From: Pseudomonas sp. GV085
GTDB lineage: Bacteria > Pseudomonadota > Gammaproteobacteria > Pseudomonadales > Pseudomonadaceae
Length of the DNA stretch: 64,000 bases
Direction: 5' to 3'
Assembly (NCBI RefSeq): GCF_003050925.1
Contig: NZ_QAOV01000007.1
Span: forward strand, 124,001 to 188,000
Part shown: one piece after another, positions 47,533 through 57,129 of the stretch
Layout of the letters: every line of letters begins with the position of its first letter
Position numbering within the stretch: the stretch's first letter is position 1
Program-made: the position numbers and the translations under genes
Notes under the pieces: generated by a model
Seen by the model: only the letters and a program-made list of their open reading frames with translations
Told to the model about the DNA's origin: nothing
Databases searched by the model: none

Positions 47533-48735
47533 TTACAGGAAAAAATCCAGGCTCTGCTGGCCCAACTGCACCTTGGCCCAGTTCGTGCCGAACATCTGGA
47601 ACTGATTGGCGGCATGCTGGCGACAGACATTGATGTCGGCCAGAAAGCGCCCATACGGGTTTCGGGTGTAGACCGCCGCACCGCCGGCTGCCTTGAACAG
47701 GCGCGAAGCCAGCTCCGCGACGCGCTCTGGCGGGTAGCTGGCCTGGAAGCGATACTTCACCCGCTCCTCGATCGGCGGAACCTCGCCCCGCTCGGCATAA
47801 CCTTCGAGCGCCTCGAAGTTGCGCTTGAGCACCAGAGTCAGCTCGTCGATGGTGTTGATCGCTTCAGCGATCGCCAGCTGCGCTACCGAGTCGTCGCTGG
47901 TTTTGGCGCCCACGACGTTGACACGGGTCTTGGCGGTCTCCACGAAGCTGTCGACCATGCCGCGCAACGCCCCGATTGAGGCCGTGGACACCGCCCGGCT
48001 GAATACCTGGCCGAATGGCATGCGATACAGCGCCGCGGTATTCAGCTGGTTGCCGGGGCTGTTGCAGGTAAAGCCGTCGATCATCTTGTGCGTGCGGTAC
48101 TCCGGCACAAAGGCATCCTTGATGACGATGTCCTTGCTACCGGTCCCCTTCAGGCCCGCGGTATGCCAGGTATCGACGATTTCGTAGTCCTTGCGTGGAA
48201 TCAGCCAAGTGCGCGCATCAACAGGTTGCCCCTCGGCAGTTTCCACCAGGCCACCGAGGAACACCCAGTCGCAGTGGTCGCAACCACTGGAATAGCCCCA
48301 GCGCCCGCTGAACAGGAAGCCGCCCTCGACAGGCTTGGCACGACCCGTGGGCATATAGGAAGAAGAGATCCGGACATTGCTGTCCTCGCCCCATACTTCC
48401 TGCGCCGCACGGTCATCGAACAGCGCCATCTGCCACGCATGTACCGCGACCACCGAGTAGACCCAGCCTACCGACATATCGCCTTCGGCCAGGATCATGA
48501 CGATGTCATAGAACACTTTGGGACTCATCTCGTAGCCGCCATAGCGCTTGGGCTGCAGCACGCGGAACAGCCCTGCGGCCTGCAGGTCGGCGATGGTCTC
48601 CTGCGGCAGACGGCGGTTCTCGTCGCCCAGCGCCGCTCGCTCGCGCAACACCGGAACCATGGCCCGGGCTCGGGCGATCAGCTCTTCGCTGCCGGGAATG
48701 TTCGCGGCAGGCTGTTTCATCTCGACTGTTTGCAT
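47533..48735 (-). CDS. hsaA: HsaA-like flavin monooxygenase of the secosteroid pathway
   Basis: 400 residues from the ATG at 48735. Acyl-CoA dehydrogenase-fold oxygenase: LRERAALGDENRRLPQETIA, LQAAGLFRVLQPKRYGGYEM, AEGDMSVGWVYSVVAVHAWQ, GRWGYSSGCDHCDWVFLGG. It hydroxylates the phenolic ring A of 3-HSA to the catechol 3,4-DHSA using reduced flavin. The matching reductase HsaB is not in the window. Confidence 0.88.
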   Translation of the reverse strand: MQTVEMKQPAANIPGSEELIARARAMVPVLRERAALGDENRRLPQETIADLQAAGLFRVLQPKRYGGYEMSPKVFYDIVMILAEGDMSVGWVYSVVAVHAWQMALFDDRAAQEVWGEDSNVRISSSYMPTGRAKPVEGGFLFSGRWGYSSGCDHCDWVFLGGLVETAEGQPVDARTWLIPRKDYEIVDTWHTAGLKGTGSKDIVIKDAFVPEYRTHKMIDGFTCNSPGNQLNTAALYRMPFGQVFSRAVSTASIGALRGMVDSFVETAKTRVNVVGAKTSDDSVAQLAIAEAINTIDELTLVLKRNFEALEGYAERGEVPPIEERVKYRFQASYPPERVAELASRLFKAAGGAAVYTRNPYGRFLADINVCRQHAANQFQMFGTNWAKVQLGQQSLDFFL

Positions 48736-48849
48736 TGTTCTCGACTTCCCAAGTAGTGAATCCCGCTTTGGCGCAAGGGTGGCCACAGGCCCATGTTCCA
48801 CAACAAAAGGCCCCCGGCGCGCCCTGCATCAGGAGTAGATGGCGCTAAA

Positions 48850-49737
48850 TCACGAGGCCGGCGGAGCGGCCCACTGGTGTCCCCAATGGCTGCCACGGGT
48901 CGTTTCGAAAACCGTGTGATCGTTCTCCCAGTCCACAACCATGCCGCCGCAGCCGAACTCCAGGGCGAAGCCGCCCGGCGTCCAGACGTAGAACGAAACC
49001 ATATCGTCGTTGACGTGGCGTCCAAGCGTGGCCGCCAGCGGAACCTTGTGCCGGGCGATGCGGTCCAGTGCGCGACCCACATCATCGAGCCCAGGCACCT
49101 CCATCATGATGTGCACGCAGCCACTGGGCTGGGGCATCTCGGCCAGCGCCAGGCTGTGCTGGCGTGGGTTGCAGTGCATGAAGTGAATGCGCGCCCGGTA
49201 CTCGGGCGAGAGCTGGACATGCAGCATGTCGGACAGCTGAAATCCGCAGACGTCGGTCCAGAACTGCTTCGTTTCTTCGAACTTCATCGACGGCAGCACC
49301 ACGTGCCCCATCCCCATGGGACCGGTGACGAAACGCTCGACGCCGACCGGCGAAACGAAGGGCGCGAAGTCCGAGATCGGTCCCCAGGTCACCTCTTGCC
49401 GATTCCCGGACGGGTCCACAAAGGAAAACATCCCGGTAACGCAACGAAGATGTCGATCCAACGGTGTCGACTCGACGATCTCCACACCCGCCTTGACGAG
49501 CGATTCTCTCGACGCGAGATACTGCTCCTCGGAGGCAGTCTCCCAGCCCGCCGCATAAAGGCCGTCCCTCGCCCCCGGTACCACCAGGATGCGATAGCGG
49601 CGGCCATCGGCCTTCAGATACAGCGCGCCGTCCTCGCCCGACTCTTCGGCCAGGCCGATAATCTGGCTGCCAAAGAAGCGCCACTTTTCGATATCCGTGG
49701 ACTCGACTACCGCGTAAGCGAATTGATTGATGCTCAT
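48850..49737 (-). CDS. hsaC: HsaC-like extradiol dioxygenase
   Basis: 295 residues, two-domain type I extradiol dioxygenase (BphC/HsaC/TesB). Fe(II) ligands: His in MGMGHVVLPS, His in GCVHIMMEV, Glu in FALEFGCGG. It cleaves the catechol ring A of 3,4-DHSA by meta fission. GGGAGAGG precedes the ATG. Confidence 0.92.
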   Translation of the reverse strand: MSINQFAYAVVESTDIEKWRFFGSQIIGLAEESGEDGALYLKADGRRYRILVVPGARDGLYAAGWETASEEQYLASRESLVKAGVEIVESTPLDRHLRCVTGMFSFVDPSGNRQEVTWGPISDFAPFVSPVGVERFVTGPMGMGHVVLPSMKFEETKQFWTDVCGFQLSDMLHVQLSPEYRARIHFMHCNPRQHSLALAEMPQPSGCVHIMMEVPGLDDVGRALDRIARHKVPLAATLGRHVNDDMVSFYVWTPGGFALEFGCGGMVVDWENDHTVFETTRGSHWGHQWAAPPAS

Positions 49738-49778
49738 GAGCCTCTCCCTAATGATGTTTCTTGTTTTTCACCCAAACG

Positions 49779-50810
49779 TCAGCCGTCGAAGCTGACCGAT
49801 ACCTTGTCGCTCAGTGGTCGAGCCTGGCAGGCCAGCACCCAGCCCTCGGCCAGATCGACGGCACTCAGCACCTCGTTGCTACGCATGCTCACCTCGCCCT
49901 CCGCCACCCGGCACATGCAGGCACTGCAGCGCCCCTCACGACAGGAGAAGGGCGCACCGACCCCCGCCCCGAGCAGGGCATCCAGCAGATCGACATCCGG
50001 ACTCCAGGGCAGCACGTGATGCTCGCCGTCGAGCTGGGCCATGAGTTCAACCCGCGGGCCGTCGGCAGCCGCCGCGGGGACGTCGGCCAAGACGCCGGGG
50101 TCGCTGCTCAGCGAAACAAAACGCTCGACATGAATCCGGCTGCGCTCCACGTTCAGGTCAAGCAGCGTCTGCTCCACGGCATCCATGAAGGGGCCGGGGC
50201 CACAGACGAAGGCGTGGGCATCCAGGCGCCCGTGGCAGATGCCGGCCAATTGCGCCGCTGTCGGCAACCCCTGAACTGACTCCAGCCAGTGCATGACCGT
50301 GAGGCGTTGCGGGTAAGCACGCCCCAGTTGCTGCAACTCATCGCGGAAGATCACCGAACGCTCATCGCGGTTGGCGTAGAACAGCTGAACCCGACCGCGA
50401 CCCTGGTGCAGGCAGGACTTGATAATCGACATCACCGGCGTGATGCCGCTGCCGCCGGCGAACAGCAGGAAATCGACATCCAGAGAAGCCGGACAGAACA
50501 CCCCGGCTGGCGGCAATACCTCCAAGACGTCGCCGGCGCGCAGGTTGTCGCAAATCCAGTTGGAACCCAGACCATCGCGTACACGCTTGATGGTGACCTT
50601 CAGTGCAGCGTCCACCGCCGGCGCACTAGCCAGCGAATAGCATCGTGCGATGCTCTGCCCCTGGACAGGGACGCGCAGAGTCAAGAACTGGCCCGGCTTG
50701 TAAGCGAATGCCCGCGGCTCCACGGGAGAGGCAAACACGATCGACTTGCTATCGTGCGTTTCCTCGATGACCTCGGCCACCTGGAGCCGGAGATAAAGGG
50801 ACGTCGACAT
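49779..50810 (-). CDS. kshB: KshB-like ferredoxin-NAD(P) reductase
   Basis: 343 residues from MSTSLYLRLQVAEVIEETHD. FAD motif ARCYSLASAP, NAD(P) motif LLFAGGSGITPVMSIIKSCL, and a C-terminal plant-type 2Fe-2S domain (CREGRCSACMCRVAEG). Reductase of the KshAB hydroxylase. An ATG at 50849 has a better ribosome site (GGGGAG six bases before) and would add 13 residues; the shorter form fits the family better. Confidence 0.88.
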   Translation of the reverse strand: MSTSLYLRLQVAEVIEETHDSKSIVFASPVEPRAFAYKPGQFLTLRVPVQGQSIARCYSLASAPAVDAALKVTIKRVRDGLGSNWICDNLRAGDVLEVLPPAGVFCPASLDVDFLLFAGGSGITPVMSIIKSCLHQGRGRVQLFYANRDERSVIFRDELQQLGRAYPQRLTVMHWLESVQGLPTAAQLAGICHGRLDAHAFVCGPGPFMDAVEQTLLDLNVERSRIHVERFVSLSSDPGVLADVPAAAADGPRVELMAQLDGEHHVLPWSPDVDLLDALLGAGVGAPFSCREGRCSACMCRVAEGEVSMRSNEVLSAVDLAEGWVLACQARPLSDKVSVSFDG

Positions 50811-50881
50811 AACTTCAACTCTTGCGCTAGCAACGGAGCCGAGCTCCATCACGTGCTCCCCGACTGGCGAGCACCCCTGAC

Positions 50882-51733
50882 TCAGCCGAGGAAATCCAGC
50901 ACTTCCCGGTTGAAGTAGTCCGGCTCCTCGAGCATGAACCAGTGCCCGGAGCGGCCGGAGATCACCACCCGCACATCCTCGACCTGCTCCGCGACGATCA
51001 GGGCATGGCGCACCGGCAGGAAGTTGTCCTTCTGCCCCCACAGGCACAGCACTGGCATCTTCAGCTCGGCCAGGCGCTCGGTGAGCACCTCGACCTTTAT
51101 CGTGGCGTACACCGCCAGGGGCTGTTCGAGCCAGATCGGCAGGCGCGAATCGATTACGTCCTCAGTGATCGTCTGTGGCGAGGCAACTATGTGATGCAGC
51201 AGCTCACGAAAGGACTCGCGATCGGTCTTGCGCCCCTGGATCAAGGCGCCCATGCAGCGCAGCCCGCTCATCTGGGCGGCCCATAATGCAGGCTCCTCGA
51301 CCCCGCCGGGGCCCATCACCACGAGCTTGCTGATCTGCTCCGGGTAGGTCAGGCCGTACTGAAAGGCGATGGCGCCCCCCATCGAATTGCCGATCAACAC
51401 CGCACGGGTCACGTTCTTCTTGCTCAGCAGTTCGTGCAGCAACTCCACTTGCAAGGTGGAGGTGTAGTGGATGTCTTGCGGCTTGTCCGAAAGCCCGTAA
51501 CCCAGGAGATCCGGGATCAGCACATGAAAGCCCTGCTCGGCGAAGAACGGGAAGTTCAGGTGGAAATTGCTGTAACCGCTCGCGCCTGGACCACTGCCGT
51601 GCAGGAAGACCAGCGTCGGGCGCTCCGCCGAGGTCTGGCCAACTTCGTGACAATGCAGGCGATAGGAATCACCCACCTCGATGAAATGGCCCACCGGAAT
51701 CGGCGATCGAGAAGTTTCTGGTTGCAAGGACAT
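50882..51733 (-). CDS. hsaD: HsaD-like meta-cleavage product hydrolase
   Basis: 283 residues. C-C hydrolase of the alpha/beta fold: LVFLHGSGPGASGYSNFHLN, nucleophile Ser in GNSMGGAIAFQYG, Asp in LWGQKDNFLP and His in GRSGHWFMLEEP. It splits 4,9-DSHA into 2-hydroxyhexadienoate and the perhydroindane acid (HIP). The ATG at 51733 has GGAG seven bases upstream. First gene of the minus-strand ring-degradation operon. Confidence 0.92.
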   Translation of the reverse strand: MSLQPETSRSPIPVGHFIEVGDSYRLHCHEVGQTSAERPTLVFLHGSGPGASGYSNFHLNFPFFAEQGFHVLIPDLLGYGLSDKPQDIHYTSTLQVELLHELLSKKNVTRAVLIGNSMGGAIAFQYGLTYPEQISKLVVMGPGGVEEPALWAAQMSGLRCMGALIQGRKTDRESFRELLHHIVASPQTITEDVIDSRLPIWLEQPLAVYATIKVEVLTERLAELKMPVLCLWGQKDNFLPVRHALIVAEQVEDVRVVISGRSGHWFMLEEPDYFNREVLDFLG

Positions 51734-52061
51734 AACCGTTCTCCACATGTTGTTATGGCCTGACTATGCTGCGGCAACCGCGCGCTCCGCATGATCCGCA
51801 TGCAGTAGACGTTCAAATTTAGTTCGCTGCGAAAAGCCACTGAGCAATGCCAGGAGCAGTTCATCGACGGCGGCTGCCAACCGGACAGGGAAGCCCTACC
51901 CTGCTGGCCGATAACCTCGGGGACGGGATTTTCGAGATGAAGGGATTCGTCACGGCAGCGATGCGCGTGAGCGCGCGCACCGCGTCCTTGCCGATGTTGC
52001 AAGTGGTGGTATGCAGGCGGGCGCGGGCCGAAGTTGACGCCGTGCCGCCCCTACCTACCCG
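51734..52061. promoter_or_regulatory. hsaD promoter region
   Basis: 328 bp between hsaD and the regulator gene. No gene is supported. It holds one copy of the TGCAGTAG motif at 51791-51808, listed separately. Confidence 0.55.
51791..51808 (+). promoter_or_regulatory. Shared steroid-region motif, copy upstream of hsaD
   Basis: ATGATCCGCATGCAGTAG, similar to ATCAACCGTTTGCAGTAG at 61752. It lies 58 bp upstream of the hsaD start, in the same relative orientation to its gene as the other copies. Candidate regulator site. Confidence 0.5.
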
Positions 52062-53306
52062 CTAGCCCGCCGGGCTGGGAGTCGAAAGGCAGATCACCCC
52101 ATTGAGCACCAGCCTGACCAGCTCCGCCTGCCGAGTCACCCCGGCCTTGGCGAAGATCGCGCGCAGGTGCGTGCGCGCGGTGTTACGCCGGATACCCAGC
52201 AACTCTGCCGCCTCGTCCAGCGACAGCCCGTTGGCCAGCTCCATCGCCAGGTTCGCTTCGGCGGGGGTGAACTCGAACACCTGGCGCATGATTTCACGCG
52301 GTGCCGTGGTTTGTGCATCCGGGTCGCAGACGAAGATCATCCAGGCCGGGCGACATTTACCTTCGGACCCTTCGCGCAGGGGGATGCTCCTGACCACCAG
52401 CCCCAGCTTGCGTTTGCCGGAGGCCCGGGAGACGGACATCACCTGTGCCGCCGGGCCCGCCGAGTTGATGAGCTCCTGAAGTATGCTGCGCTCGTTGCGG
52501 TAGTAGGCTTCCACACCATTTCCCGCCCGCTTCAGGCCATCGCTGTCATTGAGCAGCGACTGGGCCACATGGTTGCAGCGCAACACCTTTTGATTCTCGT
52601 CGAGCACGATCGCACCAATGTGCAGCCGGTCCAGTGCCCCTTCGTACAACTCGCTCTGCGTCGCTTGGCACTCGAGCCGGGCCGCCAGGCTCAACGCCTT
52701 CCGGAAATGGGCAACCAGCTCGCGCAGGCGATCCTTGTCCACCTGGGTGAACGCGGGTTGCTCGGGCAGGCGATACAGGCGGATACGGCACAAGGTGCCA
52801 TTCTCGGAGACTATGTTGATGCCCAGGCCGTAACGCGCTCCGCCCTCGCCGATGATGCGCTGATAGAACTCCGAGGAAAGCCAATTGTCCGCCCCGAGGT
52901 GCTCATCGATAGTGAGCACCTGATCGATGGGTATCTCGAGAAACGGATCCTGAGTCCAGAAATGGGCACGATAGGCATGCTCGATTTCCGGATGGCGGGG
53001 ATGGCAGACCAGAAAGCCAAGATCCGTGCTGGAAGATGGCCGAATCACCATGATTGCAGTGGACGACATATAGGCGCCCAGGTGCTGGGTCGTTTCGCGC
53101 CAAGGCTCTCGACCCAGTACCCCCTGGTAGATCGAGAGGATCATGCGACTCTGGTCGACAGTCCCGAGCGCGGCTTCGACAGCCAGGTCCTCGGCCGTCA
53201 GCGCGGCCAGCTCCGGGCGGGGTATGGTAGAGGGAAGCGTGTTCAAAATTTCAATCAGGTTGAGTCTGGAGCTTGCGCCTGCACGAGGCATTTTCACGGC
53301 ATGCAT
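52062..53306 (-). CDS. LuxR-type regulator resembling TesR/TeiR of steroid degraders
   Basis: 414 residues, ATG with AGGAGG eight bases upstream. The C-terminal LuxR helix-turn-helix reads FTPAEANLAMELANGLSLDE, AAELLGIRRNTARTHLRAIF. The middle has a PAS-like segment (GAIVLDENQKVLRCNHVAQS). There is no receiver or autoinducer domain. The layout matches TeiR/TesR, the LuxR-type activator of testosterone catabolism in Comamonas. A likely activator of this locus, perhaps through the TGCAGTAG motif; that link is inference. Confidence 0.75.
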   Translation of the reverse strand: MHAVKMPRAGASSRLNLIEILNTLPSTIPRPELAALTAEDLAVEAALGTVDQSRMILSIYQGVLGREPWRETTQHLGAYMSSTAIMVIRPSSSTDLGFLVCHPRHPEIEHAYRAHFWTQDPFLEIPIDQVLTIDEHLGADNWLSSEFYQRIIGEGGARYGLGINIVSENGTLCRIRLYRLPEQPAFTQVDKDRLRELVAHFRKALSLAARLECQATQSELYEGALDRLHIGAIVLDENQKVLRCNHVAQSLLNDSDGLKRAGNGVEAYYRNERSILQELINSAGPAAQVMSVSRASGKRKLGLVVRSIPLREGSEGKCRPAWMIFVCDPDAQTTAPREIMRQVFEFTPAEANLAMELANGLSLDEAAELLGIRRNTARTHLRAIFAKAGVTRQAELVRLVLNGVICLSTPSPAG

Positions 53307-53370
53307 CTCATTAACCTCCTGTTATTGTTTTTGTTAGTTTGAAATTATTTACGCCCAACTAACCTTATGG

Positions 53371-53640
53371 TCAATCTGCCGCTGGTCGCCTCGCCAGGGT
53401 CGGGTCATTCGGTGCTTTCAGCACACAGCCCTCGTCGATCACCTGCCTGGCGGCTGCCAGGGACTTCACTCCACCTACCAGCGCCAGCGGCATGGAAACC
53501 TCCCGCCGAATCTTGCGCGCACTCTCGAGGAAGTAGAGTTCACGAAACGCCAGATCCCTCGGCTGCTGCAGCCCCAGCGCCAGGGGCCCGATAAGCGCCA
53601 GCCCCCGAGCATGTGCATGCATGTCGGCAATCGGCATGGG
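53371..53640 (-). pseudogene. Fragment of an old yellow enzyme-family oxidoreductase
   Basis: A minus-strand stretch, ALIGPLALGLQQPRDLAFRE, LYFLESARKIRREVSMPLAL, VGGVKSLAAARQVIDEG, resembles the last part of the NADH:flavin oxidoreductase barrel (the phosphate-binding VGG loop). The rest of the gene is absent and the end (VLKAPNDPTLARRP) has drifted. Best read as a decayed fragment. Confidence 0.5.
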
Positions 53641-53701
53641 GCTTGCGAAGAGCGCCCAGGGGCGAGAATGGCGAGATTGCGACTGCCATGCTGCACCCCC
53701 A

Positions 53702-54475
53702 TCAACCGTGAGTGCCGCCATCGATTCGCAGGATCGTCCCATTGACGAAAGCGCCGTCGGCAGACGCCAGCATGGCAATCGCACCCGCCACCTCATGGGG
53801 CTCACCCAGTTTTCGATCCGGGCGAGTCAGGTGCATGTACAGGGAGAGATCGGCTCCGGGCGGGAAGCTCTGCGCCTGAGCCGCCACCATAGGCGTGGCA
53901 ATCCCGCCTGGCGCCACGGCGTTAACGCGTACACCACGCTTGATGTACTCGCGCGAGAGCGCCTGGGTCAGCGCTGCCACACCGCCCTTGCTGGCCGAGT
54001 AGGCGGCCATGTAGGCATGGCCGAAGAAGGCCGAGGTGGAGGCCGCATTGACAATGTTGCCCTTGCTTTCCAGAAGGAAGGGCAAGGCTTCACGGCAGAA
54101 GAGGAAGGTACCGCCCAGGTTGGTCTGGACGACCCGCATGAAGTCTTCGAAGGAGGTGTCGGTGGTATGCGTGGAGCACAGCACCCCCGCCATGTTGACC
54201 AGCACATCCAGACTGCCGTGTTCCTGGGCGAAGTTCTGCACCGTGCTGCGCACCGCCTGTTCGTCGGTGATCGACAGCCTTGCCGCGAACGCCCGGCCCC
54301 CCTTCTCCACCGCATTGGCCTGCGCCAGGGTTTCCTGCAGGCCGGCCTCGTCGAGGTCAACGGCAAGCACCGTGCCCCCTTCGGACACCAGTCGGATCAC
54401 GGTCGCCCGGCCAATGCCGGACGCACCGCCGGTAACGATGATGTTCTTGTTCTGGAAGCGAGATGCAAGGGTCAT
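53702..54475 (-). CDS. SDR-family dehydrogenase, candidate hydroxysteroid dehydrogenase
   Basis: 257 residues with a complete classical SDR site: TGGASGIGRA, NMAGV, serine in NAASTSAFFG, YSASK and RVNAVAPGGIATPM. Context suggests oxidation of a steroid hydroxyl (for example at C3, C7, C12 or C17); the actual position cannot be read. It stands upstream of the regulator gene. Confidence 0.85.
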   Translation of the reverse strand: MTLASRFQNKNIIVTGGASGIGRATVIRLVSEGGTVLAVDLDEAGLQETLAQANAVEKGGRAFAARLSITDEQAVRSTVQNFAQEHGSLDVLVNMAGVLCSTHTTDTSFEDFMRVVQTNLGGTFLFCREALPFLLESKGNIVNAASTSAFFGHAYMAAYSASKGGVAALTQALSREYIKRGVRVNAVAPGGIATPMVAAQAQSFPPGADLSLYMHLTRPDRKLGEPHEVAGAIAMLASADGAFVNGTILRIDGGTHG

Positions 54476-54546
54476 AACAGGTACCTTGTTGTCATTGTTG
54501 ACTTTGCCCGGGGAGCGACGTCGCCCCCCGGTTCCGAAACGTCTTG

Positions 54547-57072
54547 CTAGCGGCCGGTCAAAGCCGACTGACGCCCCGCTTCCTTGAGGGACTGTGCGGA
54601 TCGTTCCGCGTCAGCTACGGCCTGTTCTGCAACCTTGTCGACTGCCGGCTGGCGGGTCTCACCGCGCAGCAGGAAGTACGACAGCGCCGGAGTCAGCACG
54701 AGAACCCCGAGCATGTTCCAGAGAAACATGAAGGTCAGCAGGATGCCCATGTCGGCCTGGAACTTGATCGGCGAGAACACCCAGGTCAGCACACCGGTCG
54801 CCAGTGTCAAACCGACCAGTGCAACGACCTTGCCAGTAAAGCGCAGGGCGCCGGCATAAGCCTCTTCCAGACTCGCACCGCGTCGTTGCAGGGTCAGCTG
54901 TACGCTGATCAGGTAGAGGGCATAGTCCACGCCGGCGCCCACCCCCAGGGCAATGACCGGCAAGGTCGCGATCTTCACACCGATCCCCATTACCACCATG
55001 AGTGCTTCGCACAGCAGCGATGTGATGATCAGCGGTATCAGCGCCACCAGCACAGCGCGCCAGCTGCGGAAAGCGATCAGGCACAGCAGCACCACCGAAG
55101 CGTAGAGCAACAGCAGTACTGTCAGGCTGGCGTCGGCAACGACCTGATTGGTCGCGGCTTCGATTCCTGCAGGACCCGCCGCCAGCAGGAACTGGCGATC
55201 GTCGCCGTCATGCTTCTCTGCAAAGTTTTTTACGGCGTCCACCACGCCCTGCAGCGTCCCGGCGCGATGGTCAGACAGATAGGCGATGACCGGCGATACA
55301 GAACAGCTGAAGTTGGCCAGCTCCGGCGATTGCACAGACGCGATCTGTGAGGCCTGTGCCGCCACTTCATCCTGGCGCGGGATGCTCATCCACTTCGGGT
55401 TCGCCTCGCCATAGCTGGCATTGATGAAGCGCACGGAACTGGCCAGGCTGGCGACCGACTGCACACCGGGTACGTCGCGCAACACCTGGGTGAGGCGGTC
55501 GAGCTCGGTCAGGGTCTCGAAGGTGGAGCAGCCGCCCGGTCTGGTCTTGACGATCACGGCGAACTGATCGGTGGAGCGACCAAAACTCTGGTTGAAGAAC
55601 GCCACGTCACGGTTGTAACGAGACTCGGGACGAAGCTCCGGTGCCCCGGCATCCAGATCGCCGATCTGCAGCCCCGACCGCACCTGGTAAGCGCCGATGC
55701 CCACCAGTAGCGACAGCAGCACCAGCACATGGGCATGTCCCGGTCTGGTGCATTTCACCAGCAGATTGCCGATGGCTTCGAAGAACCGGCCACTGCCTGC
55801 CCGCGCGCCCTCGACTTCGTTGCGTACACTGCGCCGTGCCGCCGACTGGCTGACGCCCAGGTAGGAAAGCATCACTGGCACCATGATCAGCTGCGTGAAG
55901 ATCAGCACGCAGACACCGATGCTGGTGGTAATGGCCAGGTCGCGGATCACCGGGATGTCGATCACCATCAGGACGGCGAAGCCGAAGACATTGGCCAGCA
56001 GGGCCGACAGCCCGGCGATGAACAGGCGGCGGAAGGTATAGCGGGCGGCCACATACTTGTCGGTGCCACGGCCGATGTCCTGCATGATTCCGTTCATCTT
56101 CTGGGCGCCATGGGACATGCCGATAGCGAAGATCAGGAACGGTACCAGGATGGAGTAAGGATCGATCTGGTAACCCAGCAGCTGCATCAGACCGAGCAGC
56201 CAGACCACGCTGCTGAGCGAAGCCATCAGCAGCAGCAGTGTGCTGCGCAGGCAGTGGGTGTAGCCAAAGATGATCAGCGCCACGATCAAGGCTGAGGCGG
56301 CGAAGAAGCCCATGACCAGCGTCAGTCCGTCGATCAGGTCGCCCACCAGTTTGGCGAAGCCGATGATATGGACGCGCACCTTGGGCTGGCCATCGGCACC
56401 GGGCACCTCGTACTGCCCACGAATCTCTTTCTCCAGGAAGGTCGCGAACTGCCGGTAGTCAAACGCGGCACCGGTGACCGGATCCTTGTCTATCAATGGC
56501 ACCTGGATTACCGAGGAGCGCACGTCCAGGGACACCAGGTCGCCGATCAGGTTGCCACGCAACACGTTCATCTGTAGTTGCTGCAGCTTCTCAGGCGAAC
56601 CGTCGTATTCATTAGGCATGACCGGGCCGCCTTCCATGCCAACCTCGGTGACCTCGTTCCAGCGCACCGCCGGCATCCACAGCGAACGCATCCAGGCGCG
56701 ATCAACCCCGGGCGCCAGGTTGATCTTGTCGTTGATCTCCTGGAGCGCCTGCAGGTAGGCGGGGTCATAGATGGAGCCGCGCGGGTTCTCCACCATGACG
56801 CGTACGGAGTTGCCCAATGCGGCGAGGTCTATCTTGTTGTTCAGGTAGTTGCGGATGAACTCATGGGAGCTCGGCATCATTCGCTCGAAGCTCGCGTTGA
56901 TGCGCAGGTCGGTGGCCCTGTAGCCCAGCAGCACCGTGAGAATGAAACATAGCAACACGAAGAACAGGCGATTGTTGAAGATCAGTCGCTCGATGAAACT
57001 TCCGGAGCGGACATCGAACTGAGCGCGATCCTTCATTACCGGTGTCGCATTGTTATCCTGGGATTTGGCCAT
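54547..57072 (-). CDS. RND/MMPL-family transporter
   Basis: 841 residues, two repeats of one plus five helices with large periplasmic loops. N-helix LIFNNRLFFVLLCFILTVLL near residue 30. Helix 4-type motif LVPFLIFAIGMSHGAQKMNG in the first half and PVIALGVGAGVDYALYLISV in the second, the conserved charged/glycine helix of the HAE/MMPL group. Single-chain RND proteins next to DUF1329/DUF1302 genes are frequent in steroid and hydrocarbon loci. Import, export or lipid trafficking of steroids are all possible. Confidence 0.85.
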   Translation of the reverse strand: MAKSQDNNATPVMKDRAQFDVRSGSFIERLIFNNRLFFVLLCFILTVLLGYRATDLRINASFERMMPSSHEFIRNYLNNKIDLAALGNSVRVMVENPRGSIYDPAYLQALQEINDKINLAPGVDRAWMRSLWMPAVRWNEVTEVGMEGGPVMPNEYDGSPEKLQQLQMNVLRGNLIGDLVSLDVRSSVIQVPLIDKDPVTGAAFDYRQFATFLEKEIRGQYEVPGADGQPKVRVHIIGFAKLVGDLIDGLTLVMGFFAASALIVALIIFGYTHCLRSTLLLLMASLSSVVWLLGLMQLLGYQIDPYSILVPFLIFAIGMSHGAQKMNGIMQDIGRGTDKYVAARYTFRRLFIAGLSALLANVFGFAVLMVIDIPVIRDLAITTSIGVCVLIFTQLIMVPVMLSYLGVSQSAARRSVRNEVEGARAGSGRFFEAIGNLLVKCTRPGHAHVLVLLSLLVGIGAYQVRSGLQIGDLDAGAPELRPESRYNRDVAFFNQSFGRSTDQFAVIVKTRPGGCSTFETLTELDRLTQVLRDVPGVQSVASLASSVRFINASYGEANPKWMSIPRQDEVAAQASQIASVQSPELANFSCSVSPVIAYLSDHRAGTLQGVVDAVKNFAEKHDGDDRQFLLAAGPAGIEAATNQVVADASLTVLLLLYASVVLLCLIAFRSWRAVLVALIPLIITSLLCEALMVVMGIGVKIATLPVIALGVGAGVDYALYLISVQLTLQRRGASLEEAYAGALRFTGKVVALVGLTLATGVLTWVFSPIKFQADMGILLTFMFLWNMLGVLVLTPALSYFLLRGETRQPAVDKVAEQAVADAERSAQSLKEAGRQSALTGR

Positions 57073-57129
57073 TTTGTCTTTCCTCTGAGTCAGGCCCGAT
57101 TGAGCACGCGCTCCCCTTCCGGCCCGACT

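Noticed and set aside
48793..50019. 408-codon plus-strand frame over hsaC and kshB
   Set aside because: Antisense to two well-supported genes; low-complexity translation.
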